In this document: positions 54,801 to 64,000 of the stretch, one piece after another | How the letters are laid out: every line of letters begins with the position of its first letter | Numbering within the stretch: the first letter of the stretch is position 1 | DNA from: Areca catechu | Taxonomy: Eukaryota > Streptophyta > Magnoliopsida > Arecales > Arecaceae | DNA length: 64,000 nt | Assembly: GCA_021397845.1 (NCBI GenBank) | Contig: CM038043.1 | Location: forward strand, 29,821,501 to 29,885,500 | Reading direction: 5' to 3' | Notes under the pieces: generated by a model | The model's input: the letters and a program-made list of their open reading frames with translations, nothing else | Told to the model about the DNA's origin: nothing | Databases searched by the model: none | Program-made: the position numbers and the translations under genes

Positions 54801-56725
54801 CATAATGGGAACATCAAATATACAAAGAGTACAGAAATACAAACTATAAAAATATCCTTATCAACATCCTCATCCTCTGAAGATCTAATCTTGATCGGTA
54901 CAGTATCAGTGAAAGCACGAGATCGGGGCCACATCGATCTAAGATACGAAGACGAGTCCTGGTCAGTCTGCAAGGAGTACGATGACCATGACCTCTGCGT
55001 CGAACATAGGTACTACCTCTAGCTGAAGTAGAAGAGGTAGAGGCTATGTCATCAGCAAGAACAGAATAAATCAGAGTGACAGTCTCTACAACTATCGGAT
55101 GTGGTGTACGATCAAATGAAGGACCTGAATCAAGATTGTGAAAACTAGGTGTGTAGAAACCTAGCTCTCAAATGAGTGAGGATGTATGCAAGGATAATGT
55201 ATCAACTATAGGTGTATCAAAAATCGGTGTATCAACTGAAGAAATGATAGGTGTATCAGCTGAAGAAACAATAAGAGTACCTATGATAAGAGTATCAATG
55301 ATAGGTGAAAGAATGGGGATGGCTGAATAATCGACTAATCTAGAAGGTGATGTGGGTAGGATAGGAGTCGGAAAGGATGAACTCAAAGGATTTTGAATGG
55401 GACTCTTAGGTAAGTCAGCTGCTGTCTCTGCCACTGGCTCTATCATCAAGTCTGGAAAGTCGAAACCATCAGAGTCAGTATCACCATCAGTGTCAATCTT
55501 TGGTCTTAGTGCAGGTGGAGCTGGAGCAAAATCTGGAACACTCCCTGAAGAGGGTTTAGATAGTGCAAACAAAATAGTGGAGATGCCATCACTCAATCCT
55601 CTGTGGTTATATCTCGTCTCCATAATGAAGCTGTCAAGTCGCTGTCGAACAATCATGATATCTGTCTCTATGCGACTGACTTAATCCATAAGACTCTTTG
55701 AAGCTCCAGGAGAATCTGACTATGCTGGCTAAGCCTATGTAACTGGCTCAGATTGAAGAGCAGACTCTGGCTGTGCTATTGGCTCAGGCTGAATCTGTGG
55801 TAGATGTGCCTTTGAAGGTCCTCCGTCGCCTAAATATATGAACTCCTCCTCTGCGGTGTCCTCATCTCTGTCATCGGCCTATCCTGATACTCTGTGTCTC
55901 TACTGGCCTCCGAACAACTGATATTCCATCTGGTGTAGTGACCTGATGTCATAGACATCAGTATGTAAAAGCATCCGAAATGACTCATCATCGAATGTCA
56001 CTCCATATGCACTGAAGAGCAATGTCAGGCCCATCCTGTAGGGCAAAGATAGTCTCTGACTGGTCTATGCCTCCATCATCTGATGTATCATGAGTACTAG
56101 AAGGTAGACGGGTGTATGCTGAACTAATAAGACCATCACAAGCAGCTCTCTCTCTGTGATGTAATCAAAATATCTAGTCTTCGGTAGAAGAATCCGGGCA
56201 ATAATATGATGTAGTAGTATCATCTCAGTAGAAAGACAGGATGCTAGAATAGTGGCTCCCTCAGGTAGAATATCTGACTCAAAATTGCACTAGAGTCCAC
56301 TAAATCTATCCACCAAGCTGTCAACTATAGATCTAGTCAGGGGTATATCCCATAATCTGCTCAAAACCTCTGCAGACATTGGGATATCTCTGCCATGAAC
56401 CTGTGCTAACCATCCGTCACTTCCACGAGCTAAGGATCCATAGAACTCTCTATCAATCCCGGGTAGAATCTCTCACTCAATGAGCAGAAAGAAGTCAAAC
56501 CAGCATCTTTAATCCACTGACCAATCTGAAAGTGCTGCTGGTCGACAAACCCAAATCTACATGACATCCTCTGATAACTATCTTCGAACTCATGCGACTG
56601 GAAGCAGTGAAAAGTGGCTGAACAAGTGGATCTGGAGCTTCGACTTCATTTATGGCTTTAGTCCTTCTCTCTTCTTCATGGTTGGATGGCCATGGGCGAC
56701 AAACAACTTGGTTCCTTGGTCCCAT
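54801..56725 (-). pseudogene. Extra 3' ORF of element C (broken)
   Basis: It begins at ATG 56725 (MGPRNQVVCRPWPSNHEEER, then RTKAINEVEA, a basic-acidic start). Later, 55168-55656 gives a Pro/Ser/Asp-rich part (FAPAPPALRPKIDTDGDTDS), then Ile/Asp/Thr repeats of about six residues (SSADTPIISSVDTPI, FDTPIVDTL). The last block (54776-54973) reads RSRAFTDTVPIKIRSSEDED, with the serine/acidic tail that ends the ORFs of B and D. Middle parts are broken by stops. It occupies the same place as the extra ORFs of B and D, but its sequence has diverged much more from theirs than pol has. Confidence 0.6.
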
Positions 56726-56899
56726 TTCACAGATAAATAGATTGAATAGGATAGAAGAGGAAACTAGGGTTTCTCATGGTCCAAAATCAAAATAGGAGAG
56801 GGAAAGTGGTAAAATCCAAACCAAAATACATCCAAAATGAGAATTAGAGATGGTTTGAGCTGAGATTTGGAGGGAAGAAGTGAATGGAATAGAGCTAGG

Positions 56900-57035
56900 G
56901 CAAGTGTCGGCTCGAGTTGGGAAGAAATAGGGAAAAAGAATACTTCGATTTGGCCTTTATCATTGATCTGCAACCATTTATGTGTTGACTCACGACATAG
57001 TGCCATGTGTCGAAGGTGTCGACACATCGACTTAA
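56900..57035. repeat. Palindrome cluster between extra ORF and pol of element C
   Basis: AAGTGTCGGCTCGAG (about 56900), TGTGTTGACTCACGACATAG (about 56980) and ATGTGTCGAAGGTGTCGACA (about 57003) lie just upstream of the extra ORF on the minus strand. Confidence 0.72.
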
Positions 57036-57109
57036 AACCAAAAAAAAAGAAAATGAAGTATAAAGCAAAAACACTAGAAATACAATGAAATTTAAGATAA
57101 TTGAGAGTA

Positions 57110-57800
57110 ATTGATGTCAAATTTGATCTTTTATGGGTTAGAGTATATAAAGATTTCAATCAAAAAGATTAATGACCTCAAGTTCTCTTCTAATCATACT
57201 GAACGATCTTATTGGAGAGGCTTAGTTAAAATATCAATTAATTGCAATTCAGTACAAATAAATTCAAGCATAATACCATTATTTTCAACATGGTTTTTAA
57301 TAAAATGATGCCTAATTTTAATATGTTTACTTCTAGAATGTTGAACAGGATTCTGAGTTAAACAAATAGCACTAGTATTATCATATTTTATGGGTGTGCA
57401 AGTTAATTTGATTCCAAAATCTTCAAGTTGTTGCTTAATACATAAGATTTGAGCACAATAACTTCCTACTGTAATATACTCAGCCTCAACTATGGATAGT
57501 GCAACTGAAGTTTGTTTCTTGCTAAACCAGGAGATTAAGTTAACTCCAAGAAATTAACAAGTTTCACTATTACTTTTTCTATCTAATTTATACACAGCAA
57601 AATTAATATCAGAATATCCAATTAAATCAGCAGATGAGTCTCTAGAATACCACAAGCCAATATCAATTGTACAAGATAGATATAATAATGCGCTTATCAG
57701 CCAACGGATGTGATTCCTTAGGATCAGACTGATATTTACCACACATGCATACACTGAACATTATATCTGGTCTACTAGCAGTTAATACAATAAAGAGCCA
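57110..57800 (-). pseudogene. Element C RNase H (broken)
   Basis: The minus strand gives GLWYSRDSSADLIGYSDINF (57554-57754), the AEYITVGSYCAQ-like part near 57470 and the RHHFI region near 57310. Stops and frameshifts separate the pieces. Confidence 0.78.
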
Positions 57801-58960
57801 ATCATACCTTTGTATAATTTTTGATCAATAGATTTATCATGCTCAACTTTATCAAGCTTACACGAGGGGCTCATAGGTGTACCTATTGACATAGTAGTCT
57901 CTATTCCAAACTTATTTATGATCTTTCTTGTGTACATAGCTTGGTTGATGAAGATTCCATCTAGTTTGCATGATTTGGAGTCTGAGAAAGAAATTAAGTT
58001 CTCCCATCATGCTCATTTTGAACTCTCCCTGTATTAGCTTAGCAAACTCTCGACAAAGAATCTCATTAGTAGCACTGAAAATAATATCATCAACATAGAT
58101 TTGCACTACTAATAAGTCATCATCTTTCTTCTCTAGAAACATAGTTTTATCAACATGGCCTCTAGAAAATTCATTTTTAATCAAAAATTTGCTGAGTCTT
58201 TCATACCATGCTCAGGGTGCTTGCTTTAAACCATAAAGAGCTTTGTGCAATTTGAAAACATAATCAGGATGTGTATGACTTTCAAAACCAGGTGGGTTCA
58301 TCAAAAACTTCTTCTACTATAAAACCATTTAGAAAAGCACTTTTAACATCCATTTGAAAGAGTTTGAAATTCATAAAACAAGCAAATGCTAATAGCAGTC
58401 TAATTGCCTCAAGTCTAGCAACAAGAGCAAAAGTTTCATCAAAATCAATTCCTTCCTCCTGATTGTAGCCTTTGGCAACTAGCCTAGCTTTTTTTCTTAT
58501 AATAATTCCATTTTCATCTAACTTTTTTCTAAACACCCATTTAGTCTCAATAATAGAAACATTATATGGTCTTCTATTAATATCCAAACATTATTTCTAT
58601 CAAACTGAATTAATTCATCTTGCATAGCATTTATCCAATTAGGTTCTTTTTCAGCATCTTCAAAATATTTAGGCTCTACTTAAGAAACAAAAGCAATATA
58701 ATCACATTCATTTCTAATTGATGCTCTAGTTCTTATCCCTTTTGATGGATCACCTATGGTTAATTCCTTAGGATGTCCATGAGCATACCTCCACTCCTTA
58801 GATAAATCTTGGTGCTTTGGTGTAAATTTTATGGCTTCACCTTTGTCATCTTTGTCTTGATTTTCATTACTTTGTTGAGAGGGTTGATCATCTAATGTCA
58901 ACTTTTGTAGCTTATCAGCATCTGCACGTGCATTAGAAGTATCCTTTTTTCTGGAGGATT
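57801..58960 (-). pseudogene. Element C reverse transcriptase (broken)
   Basis: 58282-58587 gives KARLVAKGYNQEEGIDFDET, RLEAIRLLLAFACFMNF and KSAFLNGFIVEEVF. 57912-58184 gives LLVVQIYVDDIIFSATNEIL with an intact YVDD box near 58100. 58680-58901 holds the region before RT (EWRYAHGHPKELTIGDPSKG). Frameshifts separate the three. Confidence 0.85.
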
Positions 58961-59765
58961 TGTTAGTAGACTATTCAAAAACCACATGTACTGATTCCTC
59001 TACAACAGGGTTCTTTTATTAAAACTCTGTATGCCCTGCTTGATGTAGATTATCCTAGAAAGATGCCTTTATCAGACTTGGCATCAAATTTTTCAAGATT
59101 GTCTTTACCATTATTCAAAATAAAATATTGACAACCAAAAACTTGAAAATACTTCAAAGTTGGTTTTCTTTGAATCCAAAGTTCATAAGGAGTTTTCTTT
59201 AAAATAGGTTAGATTAAAACATGATTTAAAATGTAACATGCAGTATTAATAGCTTCTATCCAAAAATATCATAGAAAATCATTTTCATAAACCATAGTGC
59301 ATGCCATTTCTTCAAAAGTATGATTTTTCTTTTCTACTACCCCATTTTGTTGAGGTGTCCTAGGTACAGAAAAATTGTGTTCTATTCCTTTCTCATTACA
59401 AAAACTTTTGAAATCATGATTTTCAAATTCAACCCATGATCACTTCGTATGTCAATAGCAGAAGTACCTTTTTCATTTGAAACTGTTCGGTAAAACTTTA
59501 CAAATGTGTAAAATGATTCATCTTTATGAAAGAAAGAAAGAAAATCCAAGTAAATCTTGAAAATCATCTACTATAACCAATCCATATCTCTTACCTCCTA
59601 GACTGGATGTTCTAGTTGGCCCAAAGAGATCTATATGGAGTAGTTCTAGTGGCCTACTAGTGGTAACAAAACCTTTAGGCTTGAAAGAAGTTTTAATTTA
59701 TTTTTCAAATTGGCAAGCTTGGCAAACTCTATCTTTTCAAAAATAACTTTTGGTAAATCTCTTAC
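58961..59765 (-). pseudogene. Element C integrase (broken)
   Basis: Recognisable parts on the minus strand are the core near 59480-59640 (complement of GPTRTSSLGGKRYG-like text), NGVVEKKNHTFEEMAC near 59300-59350 with the catalytic Glu, and the C-terminal FGCQYFILNNGKDN-like part near 59110. Several frameshifts and stops are present. Confidence 0.72.
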
Positions 59766-60290
59766 TAAATCCTTTTACAAAGTTTTGAAAGTAAACACAT
59801 ACTAGCATGTCCTAGTCTTCTATGCCAAAGCCAACTAGTCTCATCTATAGTAGAATTCATTACAACTAGGCATTCTCCATTAGGCAAAGATAGATTATCT
59901 AAATCTATCAAATAAATATTACCATATCTTTTTTCAATGAATTGTACTCCATTTTTATCATGACTAGCAATTATGCAATAAGATGATTTAAAAATAACTT
60001 GAAAACCTTTGTTGCAAAACTGACTAATACTTAAAAGATTATGTTTCAAACCATCAACTAAAAGTATATTATTAATACATGTAAAAGGGGTGATGTGAAC
60101 CTTACCAATGCCAATGACCTTTTCTTTACCATAATCCCTGAAGGTCACACTCCCTCCTTTCATTGCCTCAAGAGGGGTGAATTGTTTCACATCTCCTGTC
60201 ATATGCCTTAAGCAACCACTATCAAGATACCATAGTCTTTTGTTCTCCTTGGTTGCAAGACACACTTGTAAAATAAATTAAGCTTTGTTT
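59765..60290 (-). pseudogene. Element C protease and pre-integrase (open for 166 codons)
   Basis: The frame 59765-60265 is open and begins just before the protease site: RLWYLDSGCLRHMTGDVKQF keeps the catalytic D-S-G, unlike A, B and D. It continues through GGSVTFRDYGKEKVIGIGKV and DGLKHNLLSISQFCNKGFQV to the pre-integrase zinc-binding start SWLWHRRLGHASMCLLSKL. Confidence 0.82.
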
Positions 60291-61989
60291 TTAGGTACCC
60301 AAGCCAACTTGGATCCTTTAGAGTTAGCACTTAAATTGGTTCCTTTTGGAACCCAAACTTTTCCATAAGTATTAATTTTTCTTATATTGCACTGAAAAGC
60401 ATTATGATCTTATTTTTTGCATGAGAAACATGTAATACTAGATGATGCAGGTACAAAAAAGTTTCTGAAATACTTTTGTTATCTTTGAGGTCTATAACCT
60501 AATCCGATTTTATTAAAAATGGCTCTTTGGTTGTTTACAAGAAGATTTAGTTTTTCTGAACTATAGGTGAACTTTTCAACAAAAGGTTTATTTTGTCAAG
60601 CTCATTTTGTAATTTTTCTTTCCTAATTCTAAATCCTTGTTTTTCTTCAAAAGATCACCATTTGAAATGATATTTTTAGGTCTTTTTAAAACATCATTTT
60701 CCATTGTTAAAGCCTTATTTTTCTTTTCTAAAACATCTAGTTTAATTTTCAAATCACTACATTTAATAAAGAATTGTTTTCGTGAGAAAAACTATTTGCA
60801 TGCTTTTCAATTTTTTGTTTTTAGATAAAATCAATTTGTAATCATGAACTAATTCATCAAAAGTATTTTTTAATTCATCAAAAGTAAAATCTATTTCTGT
60901 ATCAGAAATTACCTCTTCTTGATCTTGATGTGCCATGAGACATAGATTTGCAATTTCAGCTTGTTCTTCTTCTGAACTGGAGTTCTCATTATCTGTCCAG
61001 GTAGCCATCATAGCATTTTCTTTAGCTTCTTCCTTGACTTCTTTAGGAGTGGGCAGTCGAATTATAGCGTCCAGGCTTATTACACTCGAAGCATGTAGGT
61101 ATTTCTTTCTCCTTTTCCTTTTCTTTCTCCTTTTCCTTTCCCTTCTCTTTAGTTGATTGAAACTTCTTCTTATAGGAAAACTTTCTTCTCTTCATGAACC
61201 TTCTAAATTTTTTTGCTAGGAGTGCTTCTTCACTCTCATCCTTTTCTTCTTCATCAGATTCTTCATTTGAAGAATCTTCTTGAACAGTAGACTTGAATGC
61301 AATCCCCTTTTTTTCTTGTCTATATGCATAGACTTTTTCTTTAGGTTGAGCTCATAAGTCATGAGCGATCTCACCAATTGCTCCAATAGTAGTTTGTCAA
61401 CATCTTTAGCTTCTTGGATAGCGATCACCTTCGGATCCCATGAAGTTGGAAGTGACCTGAGAATTTTGTTGACAGGATCAGCATTAGACATTATTTTTCC
61501 TAAACTTCTCATTCCTTTAAAAATATTTATGAATCTTGTGTACATATTATTGATATATCATTAGGTTTCATTCAGAACATTTTATATGTGTGCACTAACA
61601 TGTTCACTTTAGTATTTTTCACTTGATCGGTACCCTCATGGATAACTTTAAGTGTGTCTCATATTTTCTTGGCCGAAGTGCATGTAGAAATCCTATTAAA
61701 CTCACTAGGATCTAATGCACAATAGAGAGGATTCATTGCTTTCGCATTGATCTCGGATTGTTTAATGTCATTTCATCCTAATCTCTTTGAGCTTTGGGAT
61801 GGAAACACCATTAACCACAATCGAAGGAATATATGGTCCTTTATCAACAACCTTCTACAAGTTATAATCAATTGAATGAATATATGTTCTCATTCTAGTT
61901 TTCCAATAAGTATAATTTGATCCATTAAACAATGGAGGTCTATTTAAGGCTTGTCCCTCAACTACACTAGTACTAATAGGGGCTGCCAT
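60291..61989 (-). pseudogene. Element C gag (broken)
   Basis: The start is ATG 61989-61987 (MAAPISTSVVEGQALNRPPL). The capsid part is at 61216-61545 (MYTRFINIFKGMRSLGKIMS) plus upstream pieces. The zinc knuckle near 61080-61110 reads CFECNKPGRYNS, the His being Arg, with a shift before the last Cys. The acidic region is 60763-61011 (MATWTDNENSSSEEEQAEIA). Lys-rich coiled-coil text follows down to 60500. Confidence 0.8.
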
Positions 61990-62032
61990 AGATCTTTACT
62001 CAAGACAGTTAGACCTATAAACTGAGAACAGG

Positions 62033-62044
62033 GCTCTGATACCA
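62033..62044 (-). promoter_or_regulatory. Primer binding site of element C
   Basis: The minus strand reads TGGTATCAGAGC, 12 of 12, two bases inside the 5' LTR. Confidence 0.93.
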
Positions 62045-62046
62045 CT

Positions 62047-63601
62047 TGTTGCCCGAAAGCAACCCAAGAAGGGCGGTGAATTATGTCTCTAAAAAATATT
62101 TGAATGGAATGCAAGAATGTAAACCAATCCAATAAATAAACTAGGTACTATGAATGCAAGTGAAGTGCTCTTTAATAAGTATACAACAGAAATATAAAAC
62201 AAGAAAGATAAGAGCAATTTGATGAGGGAATTGAAGAGACAAGCAATCACAGACATAAAAGAAGTATAGTGGTTTGGTGCTATCTAATGCACCTAAATCC
62301 ACACCCAAGACCCAATTGGGAATTACTATAATCTCAACCGATTATAGCCGATTAGTTTTCCAGGCTCACTACTCAAAACCGAACTTGTTTTCATAAGGCT
62401 CACAAGTCAAAACCTCACTTGGTTTTATAGGCTAATCAAGAACCTAAATAGTTTTAAAGCTTACCACCAACCTCCCTTGGTTTTGCGGGCTAACCAAGAA
62501 CTTAATTGGCCTTCCAAGGCTAACTAATAACCTTCTTGGTTTTCAAGGCTAACCAACAACCTTTACAACAAGAATTTATGTTGGAAATAAAGAAAGAATG
62601 AAAGCTTTCTCATAAAGCGGATATCTCTTTGAAGCTTTGATGTGGAGCTGCTTTTGACTTGATGAAGCCTCCTTTAATGCTCAAATAGGATGAGCTTGAA
62701 TGCTCTTGAAGACACTTGAATGCTTGGAGACTTCTCTTAGCTTGAAAGTAGTTGAACTTAATGAATTGGAGTGAATGCTCTTCTTTTCTCTTCTCTTGGT
62801 TATTCATTTTTCATTCTCTTGTGTTTTGATTTGATTTGAATCATATAATATCTTTCCAAGGCCTCAAACTTGGTTTCTAGCTGTTAGATATGAAAAACTA
62901 GCCGTTGGGATCCAAGCGGAGTGAGTTATGTGTTTGAAAAACTAGCCATTATAGTTCCCAGAACTCTAAGTGTCGACACTTTAGGCTTTGAGTCAATACA
63001 TAGGGTCGACACTTGCACTCCATGAGTTGACACCTAGTTCAAATATCTTCAATGTAGCTTTCTAGAATTCTCAGATGTGTCGACATTTCCTCAGGTGAGT
63101 CGACACTTTGAGTCCAATTTAACTAACCTTCAGGCAAGTCAACTAACCATCAGGCAAGTCTTCAACTTTAACAAGTTTTGTAACCCAAAAATCTCAAGCG
63201 ATGAGCTGATCCATATGTCGACACTTTGATTCGACACAGACATTCATGTGTTGACACTTCAACCGTGCCACTGAAACTCTGCTTGCATACTGGTCTGAGT
63301 CGACACTTCCTCAGTCATGTGTCGATACTTCAAGTCAACACTTCGTTGAGATTTTCACATAAACACCTGAACTTCTGCTGAAACAGGTTTGTGTTGAACT
63401 CATGTGACTTTTTAAGCAATCTTCAATTAAAAGTCCTCTTTAAGCAGATCTTTCACCAAAATTTGGGACTTCTTCAATCAAACAATTTTTGTCCAGTTGA
63501 TGAGCACCTTTTTCTGTAAAAATATATTTCAAAGAAATTATTAGTACTCAAGTTATACTTAAACATTTTTCTTATTATCAAAATCAATAATGAAGTCGAC
63601 A
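62047..63601 (-). repeat. 5' LTR of element C (1555 bp)
   Basis: It runs from TGTTGCCCGAAAGC to ATGAAGTCGACA and aligns along its length with 52580-54120. The palindrome cluster lies at 62965-63345. Confidence 0.93.
62965..63345. repeat. GTCGACACTT cluster in the 5' LTR of element C
   Basis: About ten copies and variants, including AAGTGTCGACACTT in full near 62968. It is collinear with the cluster in the other LTR. Confidence 0.85.
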
Positions 63602-64000
63602 ACTACATAGCAATATTGTAAGAAACATTATTCTACCTTGTTATTACAACAAGGATATGAAATAATGTAAAGAGCAGTGGCTTCTCTATTCTTCATAATA
63701 ATAAAAATTTGGGCAGATTATTTTATTTATGGTCTTCTAACTTTGGAACTCAATGATGAAATACTTTTATTAATGATAAGAAGAGAAAGAGAGATAATGT
63801 CAATGTCACATATCTTTGGCATTGCGGTTAGGTTATATCAGTGAATCAAGGATAAACAAGTTAGTTTGACCCTTATGATTTCCAATCATTAGGAACTTGT
63901 GAGTCTTGCCTCAAAGGAAAAATGACCAAGTCTCCATTCACTGGACATGGAGACAGGGTAACCGAGTTACTAAGTCTTGTGCATACTGATGTATGTGGAC
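63602..64000 (+). pseudogene. Element E, right part: pre-integrase and start of integrase
   Basis: After the second ACTAC the frame of E resumes as SNIVRNIILPCYYNKDMK, then after frameshifts LGYISESRINKL (zinc-binding start) and CESCLKGKMTKSPFTGHGD, RVTELLSLVHTDVCG, which holds the Cys pair and the first catalytic Asp of integrase. Pol continues beyond the window edge. Confidence 0.88.

Larger units (their letters stand above)
52580..63601 (-). mobile_element. Element C: complete SIRE-type copia (11 kb) inserted in E
   Basis: Both LTRs, a perfect primer site, all pol domains and an extra 3' ORF are in order on the minus strand, with a perfect ACTAC duplication at the ends. It interrupts E between protease and integrase: KLEECYY on the left, NIVRNII on the right. 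The LTRs differ at roughly one base in ten to fifteen by eye, so it is clearly older than G. Every gene contains stops or frameshifts. Confidence 0.95.

Noticed and set aside
384..63000. tRNA or rRNA genes
   Set aside because: I saw no cloverleaf with matching arms or rRNA core sequence; the TGGTATCAGAGC sites are primer sites for a tRNA, not tRNA genes.

Overview
This window reads as plant nuclear DNA (a flowering plant with a repeat-rich genome; the species cannot be told from the sequence). I found no host gene, rRNA, tRNA or CRISPR array. Nearly all of the 64 kb is LTR retrotransposons inserted into one another: five SIRE/Maximus-type Ty1/copia copies (called A, H, B, D, C here), two Ty3/gypsy chromovirus copies (K, G), two short non-coding relatives of the chromovirus (I, J), and two copies of another copia family (F, E). 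Four insertions are proven by 5-bp target-site duplications (TSDs) and/or by host reading frames resuming on the far side.

Layout. 1-6862: element A (minus), pol to 5' LTR, cut by the window's left edge and inserted in H. 6863-9245: the 3' end of H (plus): tail of an extra 3' ORF, purine tracts and 3' LTR. 9246-12661: decayed chromovirus K (plus), split by H on its left and B on its right. 12662-25484: element B (minus), its RT replaced by about 650 bp of unrelated DNA and its 5' LTR split by element I (20954-24049, TSD CCCAT). 25485-28185: F, the LTR and leader of an E-type element. 28186 to about 48000: element D (plus), interrupted in integrase by chromovirus G (31433-40321, TSD CTACT) and again before RT by J (41193-43836). 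About 48000-64000: element E (plus), split between protease and integrase by the complete element C (52580-63601, minus, TSD ACTAC).

How the parts work. The SIRE-type elements carry gag with a CCHC knuckle, protease, integrase, RT and RNase H, then an extra 3' ORF with a basic N-terminus and a serine/acidic tail, then oligopurine tracts and an LTR of about 1.5 kb. Almost every copy is broken by stops and frameshifts. G is the best preserved: a 1.1-kb-codon pol frame with RT, RNase H, D,D-35-E integrase and chromodomain is open, but its gag holds a stop and a frameshift. I and J keep only the LTRs, the primer site and the last pol codons of a G-like element, so a G-like element probably moved them.

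The most unusual signal is a clustered short palindrome centred on GTCGAC (AAGTGTCGACACTT in some elements, GAGTCGACTC or GAGTCGGCTC in others). It sits in the LTR, spaced 21 bp in the cleanest stretches, and again in the gap between pol and the extra 3' ORF. The motif variant in the gap broadly follows the variant in the LTR of the same element.
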